Shown here: positions 35,707-45,224 of the stretch, piece by piece
Layout of the letters: each line of letters starts with the position of its first letter
Numbering within the stretch: the first letter of the stretch is position 1
Source: Pedobacter duraquae
GTDB taxonomy: Bacteria; Bacteroidota; Bacteroidia; Sphingobacteriales; Sphingobacteriaceae
Direction of reading: 5' to 3'
Length of the DNA: 64,000 bases
Assembly: GCF_004362245.1 (NCBI RefSeq)
Contig: NZ_SNWM01000002.1
Span: forward strand, 930,001 to 994,000
Position numbers and translations under genes: made by a program
Notes under the pieces: model-generated
What the model saw: the letters and a program-made list of their open reading frames with translations, nothing else
Databases searched by the model: none
Told to the model about the DNA's origin: nothing

Positions 35707-38700
35707 TTAAAAGGTAACGTTAATCCCAAAATTCAAAATTCTTGTTGGTGGATAAGGTAGATCTGCGATGGATTCTAAAACTTCAGGATCAAGATTATAC
35801 AGCTTATCCAGCTTCGTCCAGGTAAGCAGATTATATCCATTTGTATATAGCCTTAAGCCTTTCAGCCTCAGCTTACTCAACAATTTCGGGCCGGCAGTGT
35901 AACTGATCTCCGCGGTTTTCAACCTAACATAGTCTGCGGGAATAGCCCAGAAATCTGAGTAGAAATCTCTTGGACTCTGACTTAGCGCAGTTGTATATAA
36001 TTGTGGATACTTAGCATTGTTGCCCAACTCTGGCGTCCAATGTTCCAGGTGAATCGGCAGTGCTTTACTGGCATTATGGTGTATCACCGCACCTTGTGCA
36101 CTGGCTACGAAGTTTGTTGCACCCTGGAATAATACTGTGACACTAAAATTTTTATAGCTGGCACCCAGTGTTAAGCCTAATGTAGTATTGGGCAAGTTGG
36201 TGTAGCCGAAATAAGACCGGTCATTGGCGTCAATCACACCATCAGCATTCAGATCCTTATACTTCAGATCTCCCGGGCGACCACCAATAATTGGTTTAGG
36301 GACGGTGGGATCCGCGATGTCAGCAATACTGTAAAACTCCCCTGTCCAGTTATACTTTAAAACAGAACCGATAGACTGTCCCGTTAAGGTTTGGTAGGCA
36401 TAATTTTGAACGGCCTCATCGGCAAAAACGATTTTATTTTTAGCTAACGAGTAAGTTCCACGAACGGTGTACCTCCAATCCGTTCCAATATTATCATTGA
36501 ACCCAAATTCTACCTCAAAGCCTTTATTGTTTACTTTCCCCAGGTTGACAGGTGGAAGATTCTGTCCGAATACCGCAGAGACGGTTCCCCGGGTTGTTAA
36601 TATATCGTATCTGTTGTTATTAAAATAATCGAATGAAGCCGTAAACTTACGTTTGAAGAAAGCAACGTCAAGACCAATATCCAACTTCTTTTCTTTTTCC
36701 CAGGTTACCTGATCGTTGCCGAGTGTACCTTCGGTTGCCAGGCCGTATGAATTGTTCGGTGCAAGTCCGAAAAGGCCTGTTCCCGATCCTGCAGTATAAG
36801 ATTGCAAATAAGCATAAGTCCCTCCTGTTCCATCAACTCCTACTAAACCGTAAGAAGCCCGTGCTTTAAAAAGGTCAATGAATTTCAAATTGTCTTTGAA
36901 GATTTTTTCTTCAGCAATGTTCCACCCTACTGATCCCGCAGGGAAAAAACCTAACCTTTTTCCAACCGCAAAGCGGTCGGTACCATTATAAGCACCACTT
37001 ACCTCGAAGATATATTTCTGCTTATAATCGTAACCTAATCTAGCCGTATATCCTCTAAAATTTTCCGGGATAAAGTTATAGCGCCTGCCATCAGCATTGT
37101 TTTGATAGGTTTTACTATTCTGGTTATATAAGAATAATCCAGTTACGTTATGGTTCCCGAATGAACGGTTATAGTTTAAGATAGCTTGCATGGTAAGTGC
37201 ACTACTGGTACTTCCGGGACTTAAAGTCGTATTTTCACTTCCAGAGCTTGTTGTTAACACTGGTATACTGATGCGGTATACGTTATCACGCTGACCAAAA
37301 TTATAAGTGCCTGTTACCGGATCATAGATATAGGAAATGAATCCTGTACCACTTGCAGGCCGTTGTAAATTACGCGTGTAATTATATAGGTTTCTATAGG
37401 CCAATGTTCCCTTTACCGATAACCCTTTGGTAATAAAATCTAATTTCTGAACCGCCGAAGTAGCTAAATTGATATTGTTCGAAAATGAGCGGGAGTATCC
37501 GTTATACATCAATCGTCCTATCAGGTTATTGTTATTTCTTCCCGACGAGTTTCTTTGCCATAAGCTGTAGCCCAGACTTCCATCAGGATTGTAGACCGGA
37601 TAGTTAAAGGGAGCAGTTTCTGCCGTACGACCCAAATCACTAAACAAGCTATTTGCACTGGCATTGTTATTATTCAACTCATCGACGTTACCAAACAGAT
37701 CGAACTTAACATCTAAGGTCTTAGTCAATTTAACATCGACATTAGAACGATAATTGTAGCGCTTGTAATAAAACTGGCTGTTTAAATCTGCACTATAGTC
37801 TTTTAACTGCCCGCCCTGGTTGAGATAGCCAATGGAGACAAAGTATTTGGCTTTTTCAGTTCCTCCGGTGATGTCAAAATTCCCACGAACTTGTGGTGCA
37901 AATTTCTTTAACAGAATATCAGTCCAATCGTTGTTCGGGTGCCCGTATGGATCAGTGCCGTTGCGATAAAGCTCTAAATCCTGATCAGAAAAAGTACGCA
38001 CAAAACTTGGATTTGGATTAAGCGCATTGGTATTCAGCTCTCCCTGGTTAATGATCGACGCAGATTGGTATGCATCCAAATATTCTGGTCTCCTGGTCAG
38101 CTGATTCAGACCATATTCAGCCTGAAAAGTGATCTGTGGTTTACCGACTCTCCCTCGCACTGTGGTAACCAGAATTACACCATTTGCACCCTTAATACCA
38201 TAAATAGATGTTGTAGAGGCATCTTTTAGGATACTTACCGATTCAACCTCATTTGCATTGAGTGATGAGAATTGATCGTAGGTAAACTCAATATCATCAA
38301 CCAGGATCAGCGGGTTGTTATTTCCGGTGTAAGAACCCACGCCACGGACGTTAAAGCTGGCACCATCTCTCCCTGGTTGCCCGGAACGCTGCTGACTGCT
38401 AAATCCTGTAACCCTACCAGCAAGTGTATTTTGCAAACTCGGCGATGGACTTTGTTTGATATCCTTGCCACTAATTGCACTTACGGCCCCAGTGAGGGTT
38501 ATTTTTTTCTTTTCCCCAAACCCTACAACCACAACTTCATCCAAATTTGTCTGGTCTTCTGTTAAAGTTGCAGTAATGCTATTTAAACCTTGAATGGATA
38601 CCTCTTTCGCAATGTATCCGATCATTTTGAGGGTGATGATGTTGCCTTCAGTGGTCAATCTGAATCGGCCATTTGCATCGGTAACCGTCCCATTTTTAGG

Positions 38701-38841
38701 ATTGGCCTTATCGATTACACTTACACCTGGCAAGGCGCCATCCTTATCGCTTACCTGGCCGGCAATTTCTCTTTTTTGTGCGATTGCAGAAAAACTGAGC
38801 ACAAAAAGAAACACGCTTAAAATGTATATATATTTTTTCAT
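35707..38841 (-). CDS. SusC-family TonB-dependent transporter (second of two)
   Basis: 1044 residues. Signal peptide (1-21), then a carboxypeptidase-regulatory-like domain (about 24-98, EIAGQVSDKDGALPGVSV). The TonB-box-like DEVVVVGFG is at about 101-109. A plug domain follows (LTGAVSAISGKDI, VDDIEFTYDQFSSLN, TSIYGIKGANGVILVTT), then a long outer-membrane barrel to the terminal F (LNFGINVTF). It imports oligosaccharides using TonB/ExbBD energy. This is the complete, canonical SusC of the locus, in contrast with the upstream paralogue. Confidence 0.95.
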   Translation of the reverse strand: MKKYIYILSVFLFVLSFSAIAQKREIAGQVSDKDGALPGVSVIDKANPKNGTVTDANGRFRLTTEGNIITLKMIGYIAKEVSIQGLNSITATLTEDQTNLDEVVVVGFGEKKKITLTGAVSAISGKDIKQSPSPSLQNTLAGRVTGFSSQQRSGQPGRDGASFNVRGVGSYTGNNNPLILVDDIEFTYDQFSSLNANEVESVSILKDASTTSIYGIKGANGVILVTTVRGRVGKPQITFQAEYGLNQLTRRPEYLDAYQSASIINQGELNTNALNPNPSFVRTFSDQDLELYRNGTDPYGHPNNDWTDILLKKFAPQVRGNFDITGGTEKAKYFVSIGYLNQGGQLKDYSADLNSQFYYKRYNYRSNVDVKLTKTLDVKFDLFGNVDELNNNNASANSLFSDLGRTAETAPFNYPVYNPDGSLGYSLWQRNSSGRNNNNLIGRLMYNGYSRSFSNNINLATSAVQKLDFITKGLSVKGTLAYRNLYNYTRNLQRPASGTGFISYIYDPVTGTYNFGQRDNVYRISIPVLTTSSGSENTTLSPGSTSSALTMQAILNYNRSFGNHNVTGLFLYNQNSKTYQNNADGRRYNFIPENFRGYTARLGYDYKQKYIFEVSGAYNGTDRFAVGKRLGFFPAGSVGWNIAEEKIFKDNLKFIDLFKARASYGLVGVDGTGGTYAYLQSYTAGSGTGLFGLAPNNSYGLATEGTLGNDQVTWEKEKKLDIGLDVAFFKRKFTASFDYFNNNRYDILTTRGTVSAVFGQNLPPVNLGKVNNKGFEVEFGFNDNIGTDWRYTVRGTYSLAKNKIVFADEAVQNYAYQTLTGQSIGSVLKYNWTGEFYSIADIADPTVPKPIIGGRPGDLKYKDLNADGVIDANDRSYFGYTNLPNTTLGLTLGASYKNFSVTVLFQGATNFVASAQGAVIHHNASKALPIHLEHWTPELGNNAKYPQLYTTALSQSPRDFYSDFWAIPADYVRLKTAEISYTAGPKLLSKLRLKGLRLYTNGYNLLTWTKLDKLYNLDPEVLESIADLPYPPTRILNFGINVTF

Positions 38842-38875
38842 TTCGTTGTTTTAAAAAATTAAACCATGCAAGGAA

Positions 38876-40564
38876 TTAATAATAGCCCTCGTTCTGTAAC
38901 AGCTTCGTATTCTTGGTGATCTCGGTGTAAGGGATTGGCATGTGATAATATTTATTGCTGAAGACATTATCCGTTACGTTTTGCAGCTCGTAATCGTATA
39001 CCGTGCCATTGGGCGTAATTTTCAATCCTTGAAAACTTCCGGTTAGCGCTGATCCTAACTTCCAGCGGCGTACATCGAAGAAACGATGTTCTTCAAAAGA
39101 GAGCTCAATTCTACGCTCATTTCTGATCAGATCCCTCAGCTGTACTTGCGTGATACCTGCGCTAATACCATAACGGTTGCCTGTGCCTGCAGTAATTCCA
39201 GCTCTTGCCCTGATTAAAATAATCTGTTTAACAGCATCCTCCACACGATTTACCTCATTTAGCGCTTCTGCGTAGTTTAGTAAAACCTCTGCAAACCTAA
39301 AATATGGGAAGTTGTGACTTTGATTAGAATAGGTTGTCGATGTAGAGAAATCAGCCATAAACTTTCTCAGGTAATAAGAAGTTCTGGTTTGCGTTTTAAA
39401 AGCTTGATTCGGTTTATCCAGGCCACCTTCAAAAGTTTGTACCGGCCTACCCAGCCATGCAACAGTATTATAAAAAATGGTGGCTTTTAATCTTGGATCA
39501 CGATTCTCATACTGTGACGGCCCTGTTTGTGTTCCCGTATACGCTGATCCATTTAAATTGGGAAATGCATTGACTAAATTTTGTGTAGGACTTGTACGAC
39601 CATTACTTGTAGCTGGCGCTACATAACCTACCGGCGCATTCGCATTCTCAATTACAGTAGAGTTTGCTGATTGCTTAGAAAAGATAATATCAGTATTGAT
39701 CTTTGTAGTAAATACTGCACTATAAGCGGTGGTTCCGGTTCCCGCAGGAAGTTTATAATATCCTTTGGCTATGATTGCCTCTGCAGCGGTAATCGCTGGC
39801 ATCCACCTATTTTGATCAGCGTTTAAATAACCTGTTAATGATTTCAATGCAGTATTTGATTCCACTCCACCGCCATTGAAGAGCGGACTCGCGGCATATA
39901 AATGTAACCTGCATTTTAACGCTAAAGCCGCCTCTGAAGGCACTCTGCCAAACTCTGCGGCGATGACTGTCGATCCATTAGGTAAGTTTGCCGCTGCATA
40001 ATCACATTCGCTTGAAATATAATCGACGCATTCAGCAAAAGTATTTCGAGGGCGATTAAGATCCGTTTCCAAGGCAAAAACCTCATCACCCGCCAATGGA
40101 ACGCCACCATATCGTTTTAACAATTCAAAATAAGCAAAAGCACGCAAAAAACGTGCTTCAGCAACTTGTCGCTGTCTAATCACTTCAGCAATAGGAACCA
40201 CCCCGATATTTTTCAAGAACACATTGCAACGACGAATAATCGTGTAACTGTTGCTCCAGTTGTTATCTGGATAGTTTACTGCAGTTAGCTGTCCATTAGT
40301 GAATAAACTAATTCCAGACCGGTTAGAAGATGGCACAGCGTCATCGGTTGCGGCATCCAGTAAATCACCGTCAATTCTGTTAAAGCCTGTCGGCAGGAAC
40401 GAATAAATTCCCAGAAGATATGCCGTCGAAAGTGTTCCTACTTTATCTGTTGGATCGAAAACATCTGTTTCTGTTGTTCGTTCTTCCGGTTCAGTTTCAA
40501 ATTTCTTGCATGATGACGATACAATCGTCAGCGTTATGATTAATAAGCTCAATAATCTTTTCAT
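38876..40564 (-). CDS. SusD-family glycan-binding lipoprotein (first of two)
   Basis: 562 residues with a lipoprotein signal (LLSLLIITLTIVSSSCKK; Cys in SSSC). Family blocks: RAFAYFELLKRYGGVPLAG near 145, RFAEVLLNYAEALNEVNRV near 420 and RRIELSFEEHRFFDVRRWK near 480. It pairs with the SusC 4 bp upstream and is 34 bp from the next SusC. Only about 25-30% alike by eye to the second SusD, so it is not a recent duplicate. Confidence 0.94.
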   Translation of the reverse strand: MKRLLSLLIITLTIVSSSCKKFETEPEERTTETDVFDPTDKVGTLSTAYLLGIYSFLPTGFNRIDGDLLDAATDDAVPSSNRSGISLFTNGQLTAVNYPDNNWSNSYTIIRRCNVFLKNIGVVPIAEVIRQRQVAEARFLRAFAYFELLKRYGGVPLAGDEVFALETDLNRPRNTFAECVDYISSECDYAAANLPNGSTVIAAEFGRVPSEAALALKCRLHLYAASPLFNGGGVESNTALKSLTGYLNADQNRWMPAITAAEAIIAKGYYKLPAGTGTTAYSAVFTTKINTDIIFSKQSANSTVIENANAPVGYVAPATSNGRTSPTQNLVNAFPNLNGSAYTGTQTGPSQYENRDPRLKATIFYNTVAWLGRPVQTFEGGLDKPNQAFKTQTRTSYYLRKFMADFSTSTTYSNQSHNFPYFRFAEVLLNYAEALNEVNRVEDAVKQIILIRARAGITAGTGNRYGISAGITQVQLRDLIRNERRIELSFEEHRFFDVRRWKLGSALTGSFQGLKITPNGTVYDYELQNVTDNVFSNKYYHMPIPYTEITKNTKLLQNEGYY

Positions 40565-40568
40565 ACTA

Positions 40569-43403
40569 CTATAATTGAATGTTTACGCCGAGGTTAAATA
40601 CTTTTCCTATTGGATATCCGCCACTATAATTTTCTGGATCTGCACCATTAAAAGTATCCGAGCTCCAGGTATAGAGGTTAAGTCCGTTTAAGAAGATCCT
40701 GGTTGATTTTAAGCCAACTTTTTTCGATATAGCAGGGGGAAGAGTGTATCCCATCTCTATAGTTTTTAATCGGACATAATTTCCATTCCTCAACCAATAC
40801 GAAGAACTTACAAAATTATTCGGCGCACCATTTTTAGGTCCCGAGCTTGTGGTTAGTCGCGGGTAAGTAGCCGTAGCTGCAGTGGCGGGAGTCCATCTGC
40901 TCAACTGTGTTTCATAGGCTTGGGCTGTTCCACCCTGAAACTCACGGTAAGAATTTCCAGAAAGATATATCTGTTGATTTATTACACCCTGAAACAGTGC
41001 AGAAAAATCAATGCCTTTAAAACTAAACCCGATCCTGGAACCTAAGAACACTGTTGCATGTTCTGAGCCAAATGTTGTCTGATCAAACTGATTGATGACG
41101 CCATCGCCATTCAAGTCACGATATTTGATATCACCTGGTTGCGGAGTATATCCCTCGATAGTTGGATAACCTGCAATTTCCTGTTGATTCTGAAACAGGC
41201 CCTCAGCGATATAGCCATAGTTTTGACCTACCTGATGGCCAGTTCTGTACATCCAGGCATACCGTTGATTTGCCTCCGCGGAATAAATTAATTTTGAGTT
41301 TTGAAGACTTGCATTTGCATTAATAAAATAGCTAAACTCCCTGAATTTCTGCGACCAGTTGATTTGCGCATCCCAGCCATAATACTTTTGTCTGCCAATA
41401 TTTTCTTCAGGATAAGAAATACCCAATAAGCCTGAATTATTTCCACGAACAATACTTAAATCACTATAGCTGTTCGAATAATACTCAACGTTAAATGATA
41501 GTTGATTTTTAAGTAAAGTTCCATCGAGACCAACATTGAAGAGTTTTGCTTTTTCCCAGGTGATATTTGGATTGGCTAAATAAGATTCCCCGGCAGTTGT
41601 TCCGGCCGCGGCACTAGATCCAAAATAGGATGTTGGCGAGGCGTTGTAAACCTGCATATAGGTATAATAGGCGGTGTTGTTTTTGCCGCTCTTGCCGTAT
41701 GAGGTATACAGTTTCAGGTTATTTACCCAGCTAAGATCTTTTAAAAACGCTTCTTTATTAACGTTCCATCCTAATCCTGCTGCCGGGAAGAAGCCATACC
41801 TGAATCCTCCATTATTTGGATAACGATTGGCACCATTTTGAGCAAATGATATTTCCGCTAAATATTTTTCATCATAGTTGTAGGCAACATGACCAGAGAT
41901 TCCTTGAATGGTATAAGGCAAATTAGTGCCATTTACCAAGTTATCGCGGTTTGCTAAAACTACAGCATCAAAACCGTGTTTTTCGAAAGTCCGGTTGTAG
42001 CCAATTGAAAGCTCCTGAAAATCTGAACGATTTTGAAAATTGATCGAGTTGATATTGCCTTGCTCGCTGTTGGTACCAAATTGGCGGTAAGTGCTTTCGC
42101 CGGTACCTGAAATACCAATAGGCTCAAAAACTGCAAAGGATTTAGTCCTGACGATATTCTCATTCAAATTGCTAAAAAACGATGCCCGCGCTTTAATCCA
42201 TAAGCCATTTGTTATGTCGTCCAAAGCATATTTCAAGTAAACATCTGTTAAGACGGTCCGCGTATTGCTTAATGAGTAGCCCGAACCAATGCTCTGACCT
42301 AAAATATTATTGGTAAACTGGGAAGAACCACCATAGGTACCATTTGCATTATAAACGGGATAAGCACTATTTGGTGTGGCTAAGAGCGACGAAAAAATGT
42401 TATCCACTGCTGCGTTACCGGGATTATTTTTGTTTAGTATCCTGCCTTGTATATAAATTCCGGCAGTAAGTTTATCGGTTAAATTTACATCTACATTGGA
42501 GCGGATAAAATATCCCTTTACCCCCGCATTAGTACTGTAATTGCTGTTTAAATCACTCGTCTTTAAAAAGCCATCTTGTTTAATGTGCTCAAGGTTGATG
42601 AAATACTTTACATAGTTATTGCCGCCACTGGTATTTAAATTGTAGCGTGCCATTGCTGCAGAGTTTTTAAGCACCTGATCTCTCCAATCCACATTTGGAT
42701 ATAGATATGGGTTATTACCCGATTGAAAACCATTTAAGGCAGCCTGACTAAATCCATTGTTAGCAACCGATAAACCATCATTAACTATTGCCTCATTATA
42801 CAATTGTGCATAGCTATAAGCATCAAGTGGATTTGAGATGAGATTTTGTAAGGGTTTCTGAATGCCCCATTGACCAGTAAAGCTGATCTGTTGTTTTCCT
42901 GGGCTACCTTTTTTTGTTACTATTGAGATCGCGCCTCCCGAACCCCGAACGCCTAACATTGCAAGTGCTACAGCGTCTTTTAATACGGTAACCGATTCAA
43001 TCTCTTCCATGCTGATCTCCGTTACCGAACGGGGAATACCATCGATAAAAACGAGTGGGCTTTGACCCCTCAACCGATAGGAAAACCCTTCGTTCAAAGG
43101 TTCTCCAGAAGTCTGCGATACCGTTAAGCCCGGCAGGCGACCAGCAAGTGCTAGCGGATAGGCCACTACCGGAGTAGTATTAAATTCTTTGCCCAACACC
43201 ATTGCCGAAGATGCGGTTGATAAATTTTTAGGGGTACTGAAATAAATTAGCTGTTTCAGCTTCCTTAGGGAGTCCGCTATCAGGGAATCAGTTTTAGGTT
43301 GATTATTGGGTTTGGCCGCCGTTACCTCCTGCGCGGCCACATTGCCAACGAAAATAAAAATACAGCACAGCAATACCATAAATGGTTTTGTAAAAATCGA
43401 CAT
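40569..43403 (-). CDS. SusC-like TonB-dependent transporter lacking the usual N-terminal domain (first of two)
   Basis: 944 residues. A signal peptide (about 1-24, VLLCCIFIFVGNVAAQ) is followed by ~60 polar residues and then directly by a plug domain (VVAYPLALAGRLPGLTV, SPLVFIDGIPRSVTEI, GVRGSGGAISIVTKKGS). The carboxypeptidase-regulatory-like domain and a DEVVVVG TonB box, both present in the second SusC, are not seen. The barrel ends normally (GKVFNLGVNIQL). It is first of unit B, with a ~176-base leader below the -7 element. How it is energised is unclear from the sequence. Confidence 0.9.
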   Translation of the reverse strand: MSIFTKPFMVLLCCIFIFVGNVAAQEVTAAKPNNQPKTDSLIADSLRKLKQLIYFSTPKNLSTASSAMVLGKEFNTTPVVAYPLALAGRLPGLTVSQTSGEPLNEGFSYRLRGQSPLVFIDGIPRSVTEISMEEIESVTVLKDAVALAMLGVRGSGGAISIVTKKGSPGKQQISFTGQWGIQKPLQNLISNPLDAYSYAQLYNEAIVNDGLSVANNGFSQAALNGFQSGNNPYLYPNVDWRDQVLKNSAAMARYNLNTSGGNNYVKYFINLEHIKQDGFLKTSDLNSNYSTNAGVKGYFIRSNVDVNLTDKLTAGIYIQGRILNKNNPGNAAVDNIFSSLLATPNSAYPVYNANGTYGGSSQFTNNILGQSIGSGYSLSNTRTVLTDVYLKYALDDITNGLWIKARASFFSNLNENIVRTKSFAVFEPIGISGTGESTYRQFGTNSEQGNINSINFQNRSDFQELSIGYNRTFEKHGFDAVVLANRDNLVNGTNLPYTIQGISGHVAYNYDEKYLAEISFAQNGANRYPNNGGFRYGFFPAAGLGWNVNKEAFLKDLSWVNNLKLYTSYGKSGKNNTAYYTYMQVYNASPTSYFGSSAAAGTTAGESYLANPNITWEKAKLFNVGLDGTLLKNQLSFNVEYYSNSYSDLSIVRGNNSGLLGISYPEENIGRQKYYGWDAQINWSQKFREFSYFINANASLQNSKLIYSAEANQRYAWMYRTGHQVGQNYGYIAEGLFQNQQEIAGYPTIEGYTPQPGDIKYRDLNGDGVINQFDQTTFGSEHATVFLGSRIGFSFKGIDFSALFQGVINQQIYLSGNSYREFQGGTAQAYETQLSRWTPATAATATYPRLTTSSGPKNGAPNNFVSSSYWLRNGNYVRLKTIEMGYTLPPAISKKVGLKSTRIFLNGLNLYTWSSDTFNGADPENYSGGYPIGKVFNLGVNIQL

Positions 43404-43578
43404 GGTTGTTTAATTTTTAAGAGTTAAAAAGAATAATGCTTCACCAGTTTTCAGATTTGAAAACCGTCGGATTACATATTGCTAAATTTTGGCGGAAAAA
43501 TAGGCTAAAGCGGATACCTTGTAGTAGTAGAATTTTCTCATAATATTTGGTTAGTTGATTTTATTAAAATCTGTTTAC

Positions 43579-43586
43579 CAAAGATA
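43579..43586 (-). promoter_or_regulatory. -7-like element of PUL unit B
   Basis: TATCTTTG on the minus strand is an exact TAnnTTTG match, 176 bp upstream of the first SusC start codon and 52-53 bp below the proximal LacI box centre. The bases where a -33 TTTG should be read CTAAAATC, a poor match. Confidence 0.6.
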
Positions 43587-43627
43587 TTCAGCTTTTGATT
43601 TTAGGTATTATAATGTGACGACTAAAT

Positions 43628-43668
43628 TTTATGAGAACGTTCCCAAAAAATGGGAACGTTCTCATAAA
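43628..43668. promoter_or_regulatory. Paired LacI-family operator boxes, PUL unit B
   Basis: The longest of the three sites: a perfect 18-bp inverted repeat (TTTATGAGAACGTTCCCA and its complement, 5-nt A spacer). Each arm carries a GAACGTTC palindrome; CG centres at 43638/39 and 43657/58 are 19 bp apart. It is upstream of the SusCD operon. Confidence 0.85.
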
Positions 43669-43772
43669 TACGTAAATCTCTATATATCAAGCAAAAATGA
43701 CGTCTACAGTTTAGAAAAGCTAAGCAATAAATTGTGAAAACCGGCGCATTCTTCAAATTTTACACAGCAAAA

Positions 43773-43799
43773 ATCCCCTGTTCTTTAGGAACAAGGGAT
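43773..43799 (-). terminator. Rho-independent terminator after unit C
   Basis: ATCCCCTGTTC (43773-43783) pairs with GAACAAGGGAT (43789-43799), 11 bp with one G-T-type mismatch and a 5-nt loop. On the minus strand it ends in ATTTTTG. It is 20 bp beyond the stop of the acetylesterase gene and separates units C and B. Confidence 0.8.
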
Positions 43800-43818
43800 C
43801 AAACCAAATCTAAAAAAA

Positions 43819-45222
43819 CTACCAATTGTCTGTCCGAAATGGAGAGGCGGGTAAGCCTTCTACACTATAAAGTTCGCCAACGCACCAATCTTTAAATGCG
43901 TACCTAACTGCTATAGGGTTTTTAACTTCGGTGCTGACTACGATGACTTTATCATCTTTTATCCTGGCAGTTGCAGGATGAAAAACATGATCACTCCCAG
44001 CGAGTTCAAACTGCGTGATTTTTTTTCCGTAGCTCGTCATTCCTAATGGAATGCCCGAAAATTTAACGGTCACCGTATCTTGGTTAATTTGCATGGCTTG
44101 ATACTTCGGCCCGGTATAGGCAATTCCCTTCTTTTGATAGGTTTTAGCCAAGGCCAGATAGGCCAACCTTTTAGCGACAATCGTTTTGTTAGCGGGATGA
44201 ATATTGTGTAATTCGCCAGCATCAATAGCAACAGCGACACCCGAGTTTTCCAGTGTATCTGTTAACTTAATTTGCGCTTCGCGCAATAGCGGTACAGATA
44301 GTGCAGGCTCCTTGCCATAGTCCATCGGTGCCAGCTGAACACTAAAAAAAGGCCAGGCACCAATATTCCACTCATTTCGCCATAGATTGACCATTTTCAT
44401 TTGCAAGACGAGGTAATCTTGATTGTTATGCCGGTTTTGTTCTCCCTGATACCAGATGACGCCCGCGATGTTGTAGCCAACCAAAGGTTTAACCATTGCA
44501 TTGTACAAATTCCCAGGCGTTTGGTGGTTTGCTTTCGATATAGCTCTATCAGAAGTCAGGCGATCACCCAAAGTATGCTCAACCAGGGTTCTATCTATCC
44601 ATGCTTCTATTGGGGAACCTCCCCATGTTGTTTGGATTATCCCGATGGGAATACCTAAATGTTTTTGTAAAAAGCTGGCAAACTGATAGCCAACTGCACT
44701 AAAATTACTTGCCGAACTGGCATCAGCTTGCTCCCAATGTCCTTTTACATCTTGTTGTGGTGTTGCGGAGAAGGCCTTTTCAACGTGAAACAACCGTAAA
44801 TTTGGATTTGGGGCATCCATCAAAATATCCAGTGAATTGGTAATCGGTAAACCACCATAGCCTTTCATCGGCATATCCATATTCGATTGGCCGGAGCAAA
44901 TCCATACCTCTCCGATCAGGATATTACTTAAGACAATTTTATTTTCCTGTGAGATAGTGATGGCATAAGGGCCACCGGCAATGGGCGTAGAGAGAAAAGT
45001 CTGCCAATCTCCATGCGTTGAGGGCTTAATCAGGTAGGTTTTATTATCCCAGGAACTCTTGATACTGATTACTTTTTTCCCTGTCGAAAAACCCCAGATT
45101 TTCACCTGTGATTTCTGTTGTAATACCATTTTATCTGCAAACAGTGCAGGAAGCCGCACTTCGGCCTGTGCGCTGAATACCAAAGAAAAAAGTATAAATA
45201 ATATGCCGTTTTGTATTCTCAT
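43819..45222 (-). CDS. Sialate O-acetylesterase-like SGNH esterase
   Basis: 467 residues with a signal peptide (about 1-20). An N-terminal beta domain is followed by the SASA/SGNH hydrolase domain. EVWICSGQSNMDMPMKG has the nucleophile at Ser113; WYQGEQNRHN near 250 is block III-like, and a late His (LHNIHPANK near 335) completes the triad. In Bacteroidota PULs these enzymes remove acetyl groups from many glycans, so sialic acid is not implied. Last gene of unit C, 2 bp after the symporter. Confidence 0.9.
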   Translation of the reverse strand: MRIQNGILFILFSLVFSAQAEVRLPALFADKMVLQQKSQVKIWGFSTGKKVISIKSSWDNKTYLIKPSTHGDWQTFLSTPIAGGPYAITISQENKIVLSNILIGEVWICSGQSNMDMPMKGYGGLPITNSLDILMDAPNPNLRLFHVEKAFSATPQQDVKGHWEQADASSASNFSAVGYQFASFLQKHLGIPIGIIQTTWGGSPIEAWIDRTLVEHTLGDRLTSDRAISKANHQTPGNLYNAMVKPLVGYNIAGVIWYQGEQNRHNNQDYLVLQMKMVNLWRNEWNIGAWPFFSVQLAPMDYGKEPALSVPLLREAQIKLTDTLENSGVAVAIDAGELHNIHPANKTIVAKRLAYLALAKTYQKKGIAYTGPKYQAMQINQDTVTVKFSGIPLGMTSYGKKITQFELAGSDHVFHPATARIKDDKVIVVSTEVKNPIAVRYAFKDWCVGELYSVEGLPASPFRTDNW

Positions 45223-45224
45223 GA

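Larger units (their letters stand above)
43404..43818. other. Intergenic region upstream of unit B
   Basis: This 415-bp gap holds, from right to left, the unit C terminator (43773-43799), the paired LacI boxes (43628-43668), the -7-like element (43579-43586) and a ~170-base AT-rich leader of the first SusC. A 60-codon plus-strand reading frame at 43555-43737 runs across the operator and has no protein character, so no gene is called. Confidence 0.8.

Noticed and set aside
33946..43403. The two SusCD pairs as a recent tandem duplication
   Set aside because: The pairs differ strongly in sequence and in the SusC N-terminal architecture, so they are old paralogues or separately acquired.
43555..43737. 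60-codon plus-strand reading frame in the gap before unit B
   Set aside because: It runs through the LacI boxes and the -7 element, is AT-driven, and has no recognisable protein features.
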